A stretch of 64,000 nucleotides of DNA from NCBI RefSeq assembly GCF_030160835.1, contig NZ_BSPC01000014.1, positions 97,169 through 161,168 of the forward strand. The letters run 5' to 3'. Both the position numbers and the translations under genes were made by a program. Of this stretch, positions 35,527-44,578 are shown piece by piece. The first letter of the stretch is position 1; each line of letters starts with the position of its first letter. The DNA is from Labrys miyagiensis (GTDB lineage Bacteria; Pseudomonadota; Alphaproteobacteria; Rhizobiales; Labraceae). The notes beneath the pieces are model-generated. The model saw only the letters and a program-made list of their open reading frames with translations, searched no databases and was not told the DNA's origin.

Positions 35527-36639
35527 ATGGCGTTCCTCGAAATCAACAACCTCAAGAAGCGCTATGGCGCCGTCGAGATCCTCAAGGGGATCAACCTGGA
35601 TCTGGAGAAGGGCGGCTTCCTCGTACTCGTCGGCCCTTCGGGCTGCGGCAAGTCGACCTTGCTCAACACCATCGCAGGCCTGGAGGACATTTCGGAGGGG
35701 GAGATCCGGGTCGAAAACAACCCGATCAACGGCTTGCATCCTTCCAAGCGCGACATCGCCATGGTGTTCCAGAGCTATGCGCTCTATCCGAACATGACGG
35801 TGGGCGGCAACATCGCCTTCGGCATGGAAATGCGGGGCGTGCCCAAGGCCGAGCGCGACAAGGCGATCGACCAAGTGTCGAAGACCTTGCAGATCGGCCA
35901 CCTCCTCAATCGGAAGCCCTCGCAGCTTTCCGGCGGCCAGCGCCAACGCGTCGCCATGGGCCGTGCCTTGGTACGCGATCCCAAGCTCTTCCTGTTCGAC
36001 GAACCCTTGTCGAACCTCGACGCCAAGCTACGTGTCGACATGCGCGTCGAGATCAAGCGCCTGCACGCCACCACGGGCAAGACCATCGTCTATGTCACCC
36101 ACGACCAGATCGAGGCGATGACGCTCGCCACCAAGATCGCCGTGCTCAAGGATGGCGAACTGCAGCAGGTCGGCACGCCTGCCGAAATCTATAACAAGCC
36201 GAACAACCTGTTCGTCGCCGATTTCATGGGGTCGCCCGCCATGAATCTCATCCAGGCCAAGGCTGCCCAGGAGAATGGCCGTACGGTCCTGAAGATCCTC
36301 GCCAAGAGCGGTGGCGGCATCACCTTGCCCATGCCGGCCAGCATCTCCACCGAACCGCTTGCCGAGGGCCGTGAAGTGATCTTCGGCATCCGCCCGGAGG
36401 CGATCACCGACCAGGACGGGGCCGATCGAAATTCGCGCGCCATCGAGATGGTGAACGCCGTGGTGGATGTTGTGGAGCCGGCTGGCGCCGACACTTTTGT
36501 CGTCACCCATCTCGGCGGCAAGGAGGTCACTGCCCGCATGCGCTCGGACGCCGTGGTGCAACCTGGCCAGGAACTGCCGTTCGCCTTCAACCTCGACAAG
36601 GCCGTGGTGTTCGACCCGGGCACGGGCAAGAGGCTGTAG
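35527..36639 (+). CDS. carbohydrate ABC transporter ATPase (MalK/UgpC type)
   Basis: The 370-residue ATPase has Walker A GPSGCGKST, the Q-loop MVFQSYALYPNMTV, signature LSGGQRQRVAMGRAL, Walker B LFLFDEPLSNLDAKLR and the H-loop VYVTHDQIEAM. A C-terminal OB-like regulatory domain (about 240-370, with FGIRPEAITDQ) marks the MalK/UgpC group. It completes the importer of the locus. A stable hairpin follows its stop. Confidence 0.95.
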   Translation: MAFLEINNLKKRYGAVEILKGINLDLEKGGFLVLVGPSGCGKSTLLNTIAGLEDISEGEIRVENNPINGLHPSKRDIAMVFQSYALYPNMTVGGNIAFGMEMRGVPKAERDKAIDQVSKTLQIGHLLNRKPSQLSGGQRQRVAMGRALVRDPKLFLFDEPLSNLDAKLRVDMRVEIKRLHATTGKTIVYVTHDQIEAMTLATKIAVLKDGELQQVGTPAEIYNKPNNLFVADFMGSPAMNLIQAKAAQENGRTVLKILAKSGGGITLPMPASISTEPLAEGREVIFGIRPEAITDQDGADRNSRAIEMVNAVVDVVEPAGADTFVVTHLGGKEVTARMRSDAVVQPGQELPFAFNLDKAVVFDPGTGKRL

Positions 36640-36649
36640 GGGGCCAGAC

Positions 36650-36676
36650 AGCCTTCCCCGCCCTGCGGGGAAGGCT
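36650..36676 (+). other. hairpin after the ABC ATPase gene
   Basis: Perfect 12-bp arms agccttccccgc and gcggggaaggct enclose CCT, then TTCGC. It resembles the terminal hairpins of the mosaic repeats at 7328 and 29523. It may act as a weak terminator or as a message-stabilising structure before the oxidoreductase genes. Confidence 0.65.
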
Positions 36677-36705
36677 TTCGCGCCGCGAACGTAGCAGGAG
36701 TTCCC

Positions 36706-38199
36706 ATGTCCTCTCCCGATATCGTCATCATCGGCGCCGGCATGGGCGGAGCAACCATCGCGAATGCGCTCGCCCCAAGCGGGGCCGATATCCTCATCCT
36801 CGACAAGGGCGCGCAGCTGCCCGATCGGCCGGAGAACCGCGACGCCCGCGCCATCTTCCAGCAGGGGTTCTTCCGCCCGAAGGAGTCCTGGTACGACAGC
36901 AAGGGCAACCCGTTCAATCCGGGCAACTACTACTGTAATGGCGGCAATTCGAAGTTCTACGGCGCGGTCCTGCTGCGCTATCGGGCCGAGGATTTCGACG
37001 GCGTCAGCCACACTGACGGCCATGCCCCGGCCTGGCCGTTCCACTACGGCGAACTCGCGCCCTTCTACGACGAAGCCGAGACGCTCTACCAGGTGCGTGG
37101 CAAGGCGGGCGAGGACCCGACCGAGCCGCCCCGCAGTGGCGACTTCGCCTTCCCGCCCGTGCCGGACGAGCGCGCCATCGCCGACGTGCGCGAGCGGCTG
37201 CGCAAGGTCGGGCTGAAGCCGTTTTCCCTGCCGCTTGGTATCGACATCGACACCTGGCTCTCGCATGGCAAGACGCCCTGGGACGCCTTTCCCGATGCGC
37301 GCACTGGCAAGATGGACGCCGAGACCTGCGCGCTGCTGCCCGCGCTCATCCATGCCAATGTGCGGCTTCAGAACAATGCCGAGGTAAAGCGCCTGATCCT
37401 CGGCGAGGACGGCAGGCATATCGAGGCGGTGGAATATCTGCAGGACGGCGAGACCCGCCGGGTGACGCCGAAGCTCGTGGTGCTCTCGGCCGGCGCCGTG
37501 CGCTCGGCGGTGATCCTGCTTGCCTCCTCGCCCGAAGGCCTCGCCAACCGCTCGGGCATGGTCGGCCGGCACTTCATGAACCACAACCTCTCGGCGATGA
37601 TCGGCATCGATCCGCGCTTCAACAACGACTCGGTCTACCAGAAGACCTTCGCCATCAACGATTTCTATCTGAGCGACGGCAAGGGTGGGCCGCCGCTCGG
37701 CAATGTCCAGTTGCTCGGCCGCATCTCCGGCCCGATCCTGAAATCGGACCTCAAGCAGGTGCCCGAGTTCATCCTCAACGCCGTGGCGCGGAAAACCATC
37801 GACTTCCTGATCATGACGGAAGACCTGCCGGATCCCGCCAGCCGCGTGCGGCTCGACGGTGAGAAGATCGTGCTGGAATGGCGCCGCTCCAACATGACGG
37901 CGCATGAGGGGCTAAAGACGGCAATGCGCGAAAAGCTGAAGCAGGCGGGCTTTCCCATCGTGCTCACGCATCTGTTCGACCGCAAGACGCCGTCGCATCA
38001 ATGCGGTACCATCCGTCTCGGCGCCAATCCGGCGACGGCGCCGCTCGATCCTTTCGGCCGCGCCTATGACCACCCCAATCTCTTTGTGGCCGATGCTTCC
38101 ACACTGGTCACCTCTGCCGCTGTCAATCCTTCGCTGACGGTGGCGGCCTTGTCTCTCAGGACCGCCCGGCATATTCGCGAAACGGAGCTCCATGCATGA
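36706..38199 (+). CDS. GMC family FAD oxidoreductase, sugar-oxidising type
   Basis: The 497-residue flavoenzyme has the FAD-binding motif IVIIGAGMGGATIANAL, then a GMC C-terminal domain with SHQCGT (catalytic histidine region) and AAVNPSLTVAALSLRTA (asparagine). Its short length and its NSKFYGAVL region resemble pyranose oxidase, fructose dehydrogenase and gluconate-2-dehydrogenase-like members more than choline dehydrogenase. No signal peptide is seen. It probably oxidises a sugar C-OH. The stop overlaps the next SDR gene (ATGA). Confidence 0.9.
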   Translation: MSSPDIVIIGAGMGGATIANALAPSGADILILDKGAQLPDRPENRDARAIFQQGFFRPKESWYDSKGNPFNPGNYYCNGGNSKFYGAVLLRYRAEDFDGVSHTDGHAPAWPFHYGELAPFYDEAETLYQVRGKAGEDPTEPPRSGDFAFPPVPDERAIADVRERLRKVGLKPFSLPLGIDIDTWLSHGKTPWDAFPDARTGKMDAETCALLPALIHANVRLQNNAEVKRLILGEDGRHIEAVEYLQDGETRRVTPKLVVLSAGAVRSAVILLASSPEGLANRSGMVGRHFMNHNLSAMIGIDPRFNNDSVYQKTFAINDFYLSDGKGGPPLGNVQLLGRISGPILKSDLKQVPEFILNAVARKTIDFLIMTEDLPDPASRVRLDGEKIVLEWRRSNMTAHEGLKTAMREKLKQAGFPIVLTHLFDRKTPSHQCGTIRLGANPATAPLDPFGRAYDHPNLFVADASTLVTSAAVNPSLTVAALSLRTARHIRETELHA

Positions 38200-38972
38200 C
38201 CCGTCCCGTTCTTCTCGTCACCGGCGCCCGCCGCGGCATCGGCCTCGCCATTGCGGTGGCCTTCGCAGAAGGGGGCTATGACATCGCCTTCACCGATATC
38301 GTCGATGACGATGCGGTCGACGATGCCGAGCTTGCCATCGGCGAGGCCGGCGGCGCGGCGATGTTCTTCCAGAACGACGTCGCCGATCTCTCCAGCCACC
38401 AGGCGCTGGTCGACGATGTCCTGAAGAGCTATGGCCGGCTCGACTGCTTCGTCTCCAATGCCGGCATTTCCTCGCCCGTGCGCGGCGACCTGCTGGAACT
38501 CGAGCCTGGTAATTTCGACCGGGTCCTGACTGTGAACACACGCGGCGCCATGTTCCTGAGCCAGGTGGTGGCACGCACCATGCTGACGCTGCCGCCGCCG
38601 CAGAAACCAACGCGCAACCGTTCCATCCTGTTCATCACCTCGGTGAGCGCCGAGATGGCTTCGCCCGAGCGGGCGGACTACTGCGTCTCCAAGGCCGCAC
38701 TCTCGATGTGGGTGAAGAACCTCGCCGTGCGACTGGCGCCTGACAGCATCCCGGTCTTCGAGATACGCCCGGGCGTGATCCGCACCGAGATGACGGCGGC
38801 GGTGGCCTCGACATATCAGGCCCGCATCGATGACGGGCTGGTGCCGGCCCGGCGCTGGGGGGAGGGGGCTGACGTGGCCCAGATGGCCCTGGCGCTTGCG
38901 GGCAGTTCCTTCGGTTTCGCCACCGGCAGCGCCATCGCCTGCGACGGCGCCCTTTCGATTTCGAGGCTGTGA
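38196..38972 (+). CDS. SDR family oxidoreductase
   Basis: The 258-residue classical short-chain dehydrogenase is labelled 3-ketoacyl-ACP reductase-like in many genomes. It has the cofactor motif TGARRGIGLAIA, NAGIS, the serine in FITSVSAEM and the intact YCVSK catalytic pair, so it is an active NAD(P) enzyme in contrast to the first SDR of this window. It overlaps the GMC gene upstream by four bases. Substrate is probably a sugar intermediate of the locus. Confidence 0.92.
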   Translation: MTRPVLLVTGARRGIGLAIAVAFAEGGYDIAFTDIVDDDAVDDAELAIGEAGGAAMFFQNDVADLSSHQALVDDVLKSYGRLDCFVSNAGISSPVRGDLLELEPGNFDRVLTVNTRGAMFLSQVVARTMLTLPPPQKPTRNRSILFITSVSAEMASPERADYCVSKAALSMWVKNLAVRLAPDSIPVFEIRPGVIRTEMTAAVASTYQARIDDGLVPARRWGEGADVAQMALALAGSSFGFATGSAIACDGALSISRL

Positions 38973-38980
38973 TGAAAAAT

Positions 38981-39067
38981 CCCGGGTGCGCGGACGTCTC
39001 GTCCGCATCATCCTCCCCGTCAAATGCGACGGTTCCAAGAGGCGGACGAGACGTCCGCGCACCCGGG
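38981..39067. repeat. perfect 26-bp inverted repeat with the shared loop core
   Basis: Arms 38981-39006 and 39042-39067 (cccgggtgcgcggacgtctc... and complement) are perfect. The loop, read on the minus strand, contains TCTTGGAACCG (39040-39030), close to the TCTTGGAAACG core of other repeats at 41761, 50162, 55947 and 61095. It separates the SDR and GMC genes. Confidence 0.88.
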
Positions 39068-39096
39068 AAGACACGTGCACCCGGGGAGAGAACCCC

Positions 39097-40728
39097 ATGA
39101 CAGACTACATCATCACCGGCGCCGGGCCGGCCGGCTGCGCCCTTGCGGCGCGCCTCAGCGAAGATCCCAGCGTGAAGGTCCTGCTTATCGAGGCGGGCGG
39201 GCGCGACAGCCATCCCTATTTCCACATGCCCGCGGGTTTCGCCAAGATGACCAAGGGCATTGCCAGCTGGGGCTGGTCGACGGTGCCGCAGAAGCATCTC
39301 AACGACCGCGTGCTCTGGTACACCCAGGCCAAGGTGCTCGGCGGGGGCTCCTCGATCAATGCGCAGATCTACACCCGCGGCAATCCGCGCGACTACGACA
39401 TCTGGGCCTATGTGCATCGCTGCGCCGGTTGGAGCTATGCGCAGGTGCTGCCCTATTTCAAGCGCGCCGAGGACAACCAGCGCTTCGCCGACACCTATCA
39501 TGCCTCGGGCGGGCCGCTTGGCGTTTCCATCCCGATCAATCCGCTGCCGATCAACGAGGCCTTCATCCGCGCCGGCCAGGAATATGGCCTGCCCTACAAC
39601 CCTGATTTCAACGGCGCCCGGCAGGAGGGTGTCGGCCACTACCAGGTCACGGTGCGTGACGCCAAGAGATCGTCGGCCGCCTCGGCCTATCTGAAACCCT
39701 TGCGCGGCAAGCGGCCGAATCTCACCGTCCGTACTGGCACGCTGGTGACCCGCATCCTGGTCGAGAACGGCCGGGCCGTGGGCGTCGAGGTCGTCGAGAA
39801 TGGCGAGAAGAGCGAGATCCGCTGCGAGCGCGAGGTGATCGTCTCCTCCGGTGCCATCGGCTCGCCGCGCCTCCTCCTGCTCTCCGGCATCGGCCCGGCG
39901 GCGCATCTAAGCGAGGTCGGCGTCAAGGTGGTGCATGATCTGCCGGGTGTCGGCGAGAACCTGCAGGACCATCTCGACGTCTATGTCATCGCCGAATGCA
40001 CCGGCGACTATACCTATGACAATATCGTCAAGCCGCACCGCACCGCCTGGGCGGGCCTGCAATATCTGCTGTTCAAGAAGGGGCCGGTGGCCTCGACCCT
40101 GTTCGAGACCGGCGGCTTTGCCTATGCCGACAAGTCCGCGCGTTCGCCCGACATCCAGTTCCATCTCGGCTCGGGTTCAGGCATCGAAGCCGGCGTCGCC
40201 AGGCTCAAGAATGCCGGCGTGACCTTGAACTCCGCCTTCCTGCATCCGCGCTCGCGCGGCACGGTGCGGCTGAAATCGGCCGATCCGAACAACCATCCGC
40301 TGATCGACCCCAATTACTGGTCCGATCCCTATGACCGGGCGATGTCGGTGGAAGGCCTGCGCATGGCGCGCGAAATTTTCCGGCAGAAAGCATTGCAGCC
40401 TTTCATCCTCGCCGAGCGCATGCCGGGGCCGGAGATCGAGAGCGAGGAAGAGCTCGCCGACTATGTCTACAAGACCTGCAAGACCGATCACCATCCCGCC
40501 GGCACCTGCAAGATGGGCGTCGACGACATGGCCGTGGTGACGCCGGAGCTCAAGGTGCGGGGGCTCGAGGGCCTGCGCGTCTGCGACGCCTCGATCATGC
40601 CGATCGTCAATTCCTCCAACACCAACGCGCCGACGATCATGATCGGCGAGAAGGGCGCCGATATAATAGCCGGCAAAGAACCTCTTCCGGCGGTCAATCT
40701 GCAGCCGGTTCCGGAGCTGACGCAGTGA
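39097..40728 (+). CDS. GMC family oxidoreductase, choline dehydrogenase-like
   Basis: The 543-residue flavoenzyme has ITGAGPAGCALAARLSED, the GMC signature regions KVLGGGSSINAQIYTRGN and SSGAIGSPRLLLLSGIGP, GVGENLQDHL, the catalytic histidine in HHPAGTCKMG and asparagine in NSSNTNAPTIMIGEKGAD. ATG 39097 has GGGGAGAG upstream; the longer frame extends back through a repeat and is rejected. Together with the smaller GMC enzyme it gives the locus two different alcohol oxidases or dehydrogenases. Substrate is probably a polyol or sugar; choline is only the namesake. Confidence 0.92.
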   Translation: MTDYIITGAGPAGCALAARLSEDPSVKVLLIEAGGRDSHPYFHMPAGFAKMTKGIASWGWSTVPQKHLNDRVLWYTQAKVLGGGSSINAQIYTRGNPRDYDIWAYVHRCAGWSYAQVLPYFKRAEDNQRFADTYHASGGPLGVSIPINPLPINEAFIRAGQEYGLPYNPDFNGARQEGVGHYQVTVRDAKRSSAASAYLKPLRGKRPNLTVRTGTLVTRILVENGRAVGVEVVENGEKSEIRCEREVIVSSGAIGSPRLLLLSGIGPAAHLSEVGVKVVHDLPGVGENLQDHLDVYVIAECTGDYTYDNIVKPHRTAWAGLQYLLFKKGPVASTLFETGGFAYADKSARSPDIQFHLGSGSGIEAGVARLKNAGVTLNSAFLHPRSRGTVRLKSADPNNHPLIDPNYWSDPYDRAMSVEGLRMAREIFRQKALQPFILAERMPGPEIESEEELADYVYKTCKTDHHPAGTCKMGVDDMAVVTPELKVRGLEGLRVCDASIMPIVNSSNTNAPTIMIGEKGADIIAGKEPLPAVNLQPVPELTQ

Positions 40729-41405
40729 GGCGCTCGCAGATCGAGGCAATCATCGAGAAGTCCCTGGCGACGATGGTCAAGCGGGGCTTTCACCTGCCAT
40801 CCTTTGCCGGCTGGACACCGGCGCAATGGCGGGAGAAGGCGGAGGCGACGCAAGCTCTGCGCGTTGCCGGGCTCGGCTGGAACATCGTCGAGTTCGAGAA
40901 GGATGCCTTCTTCAAGAGCGGCATCGCCGTCTTCACCCTGCGCATGGGCGACTATCGCGACCTGCCCAAAGGCCGTGGCCGGCTCTACGCCGAGAAGGCC
41001 TTCGTGCTGTTCGAGGGCCAGCGCGTGCCGCATCACTATCATCGCGTGAAGACCGAGGACCTGATCAATCGTGGCGGCGGCATTCTCGGCGTCAACCTCG
41101 TGAAGGTCGATGCCGAAGGCCAGCCTCTCGCCGAGGCGATCACGCTGGAGCGCAACGGCATCGAGGTCGGCGTGCCGGCCAACACCACGCTGAATCTGGA
41201 GCCCGGCGAAAGCATCGTACTGGTGCCTGGCGTGGCTCATGCCTTCATCGGCGTGAACGAAGTGCTGTGCGGCGAGATTTCGCTCGTCAATGACGACGCC
41301 ACCGACAATTATTTCCTTCAGCCGTTGCCCCCGCCTTCAGCGATCGTCGAAGATGTCCCGGCCCGCCATCTCGTGCTGGCCGATTACAGGAGCCTTGCCT
41401 CATGA
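40725..41405 (+). CDS. D-lyxose/D-mannose ketol-isomerase-like cupin
   Basis: The 226-residue cupin resembles D-lyxose isomerases (EC 5.3.1.15). The metal site is visible in QRVPHHYHRVKTEDLINRGG (two histidines, then lysine/glutamate) and in VLVPGVAHAFIG (third histidine). It begins at GTG 40725 overlapping the GMC stop, and its own stop overlaps the Dabb start. It should interconvert an aldose and a ketose in this pathway; D-lyxose, D-mannose or a related keto-sugar are candidates. Confidence 0.85.
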   Translation: MRRSQIEAIIEKSLATMVKRGFHLPSFAGWTPAQWREKAEATQALRVAGLGWNIVEFEKDAFFKSGIAVFTLRMGDYRDLPKGRGRLYAEKAFVLFEGQRVPHHYHRVKTEDLINRGGGILGVNLVKVDAEGQPLAEAITLERNGIEVGVPANTTLNLEPGESIVLVPGVAHAFIGVNEVLCGEISLVNDDATDNYFLQPLPPPSAIVEDVPARHLVLADYRSLAS

Positions 41406-41710
41406 TCCGCCACATCGTGCTCGCCAATCTGCGCGGCGATCTTTCACCGGCGGAGAAGGAGAGCTTGTTCGCTGCGCTTGCCGGCATGAAGGAGCACATT
41501 CCCGGCATCGTGGCGGTCACCGTGGGCGCCAACAACAGTCCCGAGGGCCTCGACCGCGGCCACAGCCACGGTTTCACGGTCGACTTCGTCGATGCGGCGG
41601 CCAGGGACGCCTATCTGCCGCATCCCCATCACGTGAAGGTCGGCACGCAATTGGTTGGCGCCACGGAGGGTGGCGTCGGCGGGCTTCTCGTGCTGGATTA
41701 CGAGGTCTGA
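41402..41710 (+). CDS. Dabb family (stress-responsive alpha/beta barrel) protein
   Basis: The 102-residue protein has the Dabb pattern MIRHIVLANLRGDLSPAEK, a middle GIVAVTVGANNSPEGLDRG and HGFTVDFVDAAARDAYLPHP. Dabb domains form small dimeric barrels used as cyclases or monooxygenases or of unknown function; they are often placed at the ends of sugar loci in Hyphomicrobiales. It is translationally coupled to the isomerase (ATGA) and ends the operon. Confidence 0.88.
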   Translation: MIRHIVLANLRGDLSPAEKESLFAALAGMKEHIPGIVAVTVGANNSPEGLDRGHSHGFTVDFVDAAARDAYLPHPHHVKVGTQLVGATEGGVGGLLVLDYEV

Positions 41711-41732
41711 TGCCTGGAAGGAAAGGACGCAG

Positions 41733-41820
41733 CATTGGAGTGTCGATCACCGATCGCCATTCTTGGAAACGATTCGCTTGCCAGGAAGGAAGATGTCGAT
41801 CGGTGATCGACACTCCAATG
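41733..41820. repeat. perfect 24-bp inverted repeat with the TCTTGGAAACG core
   Basis: Arms 41733-41756 (cattggagtgtcgatcaccg...) and 41797-41820 are perfect complements. The 40-base loop starts ccattcttggaaacgattcg and carries aaggaag at its end. Nearly the same arms are at 52060-52140 with a variant loop. Confidence 0.9.
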
Positions 41821-41852
41821 CCGCGCTTCTCCCGGCAAAGTTGGCGCCCGCA

Positions 41853-43178
41853 ATGAAAAACAGCGCCGCATCCAGTGCCTATGTCGTCGGCACGATCGGG
41901 CTGCTGCTTGCAGGCTTCATCCTCAACAGCCTCTACCAGGTCGGTCTTTACTCGGACGGGGCCTACTACTTTCTCGGCCTCCTGTCCGAGCGCTTCTATT
42001 TCGTGTCGTCCTGGTACCGTCTGGGAGCGATTGTTCTCACGCAGACCTTCTTTCTCGCGGCGCTGCATCTCGGCGCGACCTCCATCAATATTCTCGCCAT
42101 GCTGCATTCAGCCAATCTGGTTCTGGTGCCGACACTATGCTTTGCGGCCTCCACCTGGATCCTACGGGCGAATCCGCTCGCCCTCGTCGCCAACACGGTG
42201 GCGATCGCCAGCTGCTATATTCCGGTGAGCTTCTATGCGGTGGGCGAGTTCAATGCGCTATACGCCCTGTTCTGGCTGACGCTTGCGCTGCTGCTGTTCG
42301 TCGAGAGGCGGGACAAGGCCTATTTCCGCCTGATCACCGGCCTCGGCCTCTTCATGGTGGCGAGCTATGAACTGACCGTCATCACCGGCCTTATCCTCGC
42401 CGCCATCTGCGCCTGTCGCCGGGCGGCGGAGACGCAGGAGGGGACGCGGCATGCCTGGAAGATCGCCATCATCGTCTTCCTCGCCGGCAGTCTCTACGGG
42501 CTGGCCGGCATCGTCTTTCCCAGGGACCCGGCCAATGCTTCGAGCTTCGGCCGGGCTCTTTTCGAGCTTTCGGAAAACCGGATACTCTTCGGCCTGTGCG
42601 GCATCACTTTTCTGAGCGCGATCGCGGCCTATTCCCGGCCGGCGCGAATCCTGGCGCTTGCCGCCGTTGCGGCGGGCCTCTGGCTCTTTGTCGAGCGCCT
42701 CCACGCGCCGATAAGCACCACCGAGCTCAATCTGGGAGACCAGAGCGGGCAGCGCGCGCAGGTCTTTCCGATCCTTCTCGTGGCCGCAGCCGGGCTGGTG
42801 GTCGCGAGAATCCGGCCGGACTGGCTTGCGTTCAAGGCAGGGGGGCGGGCCTGGCCGCTGCTAGTCCCCCTGGCGACCGTCTTCCTGGTCTATGGCAGCG
42901 ACCTCGTGGCCTGGCGCGGCTTCACCCGCGACATCTGCCGGGAGCTGCAATCGCCGAGCGCGGATGCGTCTCAAATCGCTGCCTTCTTCGGCCAGAATCG
43001 CGTCATCCGCTATGGCTGGTACTGGAACTGGCCGGTGATCAGCGTGCTCTACCGGCCGGTGGAATCGCAGCGCATCCTGCTCGATCCGCACTATCAGGGC
43101 TGGCTTCCCTTCGAGCGTCCCGAGGACGCGCCTGATATCAGCCGCTACAAGGCCTCCTCCAGCCTGTGCAACCCGTGA
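41853..43178 (+). CDS. polytopic membrane protein, possibly a GT-C-like glycosyltransferase partner
   Basis: The 441-residue protein has about ten to eleven hydrophobic helices and a first loop with an aspartate (YQVGLYSDGAYYF), as in the GT-C fold glycosyltransferases, but no assigned family was recognised. A soluble C-terminal tail of 90 residues follows. ATG 41853 was chosen; the longer frame runs through the repeat. It lies 285 bp before a GT2 gene on the same strand, like the serotype-modifying membrane proteins (GtrC/GtrII-type) that work with a bactoprenol glucosyltransferase. That pairing is inference. Confidence 0.7.
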   Translation: MKNSAASSAYVVGTIGLLLAGFILNSLYQVGLYSDGAYYFLGLLSERFYFVSSWYRLGAIVLTQTFFLAALHLGATSINILAMLHSANLVLVPTLCFAASTWILRANPLALVANTVAIASCYIPVSFYAVGEFNALYALFWLTLALLLFVERRDKAYFRLITGLGLFMVASYELTVITGLILAAICACRRAAETQEGTRHAWKIAIIVFLAGSLYGLAGIVFPRDPANASSFGRALFELSENRILFGLCGITFLSAIAAYSRPARILALAAVAAGLWLFVERLHAPISTTELNLGDQSGQRAQVFPILLVAAAGLVVARIRPDWLAFKAGGRAWPLLVPLATVFLVYGSDLVAWRGFTRDICRELQSPSADASQIAAFFGQNRVIRYGWYWNWPVISVLYRPVESQRILLDPHYQGWLPFERPEDAPDISRYKASSSLCNP

Positions 43179-43210
43179 GGCCGGGCGATGATCCCGCCTA
43201 AGGGGGTGGG

Positions 43211-43379
43211 GCTTCGAGCTCCGGTTAAGAAAGGCGGGAACCCGTCATTCCGGCTGAAGCGAAGCGAAACGCCGGAAACCATGAACACCACTCTCAAAGG
43301 ATAGTGTTCATGGTTTCCGGGTCTCCCTCCGGTCGCCCGGAATGACGGCGGCCTGCCTTTCTTAACCGGAACTCGAAGC
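43211..43379. repeat. long nested inverted repeat between membrane protein and GT2 genes
   Basis: Outer arms 43211-43253 (gcttcgagctccggttaaga...) and 43337-43379 pair with a few mismatches; an inner perfect hairpin has arms 43272-43288 and 43304-43320 (ccggaaaccatgaacac). No gene lies in 43179-43463. Confidence 0.85.
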
Positions 43380-43463
43380 CTTGCCCTTCTCCTGCCCAAG
43401 CTTGAGAGGGCCGGCGAAATAGCGTAGCAACCCCGTGACTGTTCAACCGGCGAATGGGATCTC

Positions 43464-44411
43464 GTGCAGGACAACCCCGTATTCTCAGTCGTTGTACCCT
43501 GCTTCAACGAAGCGGAAGTCCTGGGTGAGTTCCACCAGCGTCTTTCGGCCATCATGGCGGGGCTCGATCGCTGGGAAGTCATCTATGTCAATGATGGCAG
43601 CACCGACGACACGCTCGCCCAGCAGATCGCCCTGCATCATGAAGACGCGCATGTCGTGGTGGTCAACCTCTCGCGCAATTTCGGCAAGGAAGTCGCCACC
43701 ACGGCCGGGCTCGACCAGGTGCGCGGCGAGGCGGTGATCGTGATCGATGCCGACCTGCAGGACCCGCCGGAACTGATTCCCGAACTGGTCGAGGGCTGGC
43801 GCCAGGGTTTCGACACCGTCTATGCGCAGCGCCGCACGCGCAGCGGCGAGAGCTGGCTCAAGGTCTTCACGGCGCGAATGTTCTACCGGGTGATGCAGAC
43901 CTTCACCGGAGTAACGCTGCCGCCCAACACCGGCGATTTCCGCCTGATGAGCCGCCGGGTGGTCGCCGCGCTGCAGGAATTGCCGGAGCATCACCGCTTC
44001 ATGAAGGGCCTCTTCGCCTGGGTCGGCTATCCCAGCAAGGCCGTGCTCTATGATCGCGCGCCGCGCTTTGCCGGCAAGACCAGCTGGAGCTACTGGAAGC
44101 TCTGGAGCCTTGCGCTGGAAGGCATCACCAGCTTCACCACCACGCCGCTCAAGCTGGCCACCTATATCGGCCTGATCATCTCCACCTTGGCCGGCCTCTA
44201 TGGCCTCTGGATCATCGGCAAGACCATGGTCTTCGGCAGCGACTTCCCCGGCTATCCCAGCCTGATGGTGGTCATTCTCTTCATGGGCGGCGCCCAATTG
44301 GTGTTCCTCGGCATCATCGGAGAATATCTCGGCCGCATCTTCAACGAAACCAAGAGGCGCCCGCTTTATTTCATCGAGCGCATCCTGCGGCAGGACGGGG
44401 AAGAGCCCTGA
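43464..44411 (+). CDS. family 2 glycosyltransferase (GtrB/DPM1-like)
   Basis: The 315-residue enzyme has an N-terminal GT-A domain (FSVVVPCFNEAEVLGEF, NDGSTDD, VIDADLQDPPELIPEL with the DxD-type motif) and two C-terminal membrane helices (LATYIGLIISTLAGLYGLWI and MVVILFMGGAQLVFLGIIGEYLG). This is the polyprenyl-phosphate glycosyltransferase architecture of GtrB, YfdH and ArnC, which transfers a sugar from a nucleotide donor to undecaprenyl phosphate. The start is GTG 43464. A flippase (GtrA) is not seen nearby. Confidence 0.93.
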   Translation: MQDNPVFSVVVPCFNEAEVLGEFHQRLSAIMAGLDRWEVIYVNDGSTDDTLAQQIALHHEDAHVVVVNLSRNFGKEVATTAGLDQVRGEAVIVIDADLQDPPELIPELVEGWRQGFDTVYAQRRTRSGESWLKVFTARMFYRVMQTFTGVTLPPNTGDFRLMSRRVVAALQELPEHHRFMKGLFAWVGYPSKAVLYDRAPRFAGKTSWSYWKLWSLALEGITSFTTTPLKLATYIGLIISTLAGLYGLWIIGKTMVFGSDFPGYPSLMVVILFMGGAQLVFLGIIGEYLGRIFNETKRRPLYFIERILRQDGEEP

Positions 44412-44554
44412 CGGAGTGGCTTGTCACCGCTCGGGCGCTACACCTTCTCCATTTTCTCGCCGCATCGATGGCGTAGGAAGCGCGGCCTCGCGCCACTGAC
44501 GTCTTCTGTCCGCCCCCCGCAACTCCCTCTTGGCGAAGCCTGCAACTTCTGATA

Positions 44555-44578
44555 ATGAGAATGAACGTTCATTCTCAT
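44555..44578 (+). promoter_or_regulatory. perfect 24-bp palindrome, probable TetR operator
   Basis: The half-site ATGAGAATGAAC is followed immediately by its exact complement, with centre at 44566/44567. It abuts and overlaps the annotated TetR start codon. A perfect uninterrupted palindrome in front of a TetR gene that leads an efflux operon is most simply its own operator. Confidence 0.75.

Noticed and set aside
36028-37905. 625-codon minus-strand frame opposite the ABC ATPase and GMC genes
   Set aside because: Shadow frame rich in R, H, G and D that crosses an intergenic hairpin.
41655-41852. Upstream in-frame extension of the membrane protein
   Set aside because: The extension translates the palindromic repeat and lacks a ribosome site; ATG 41853 gives a normal membrane-protein N-terminus.
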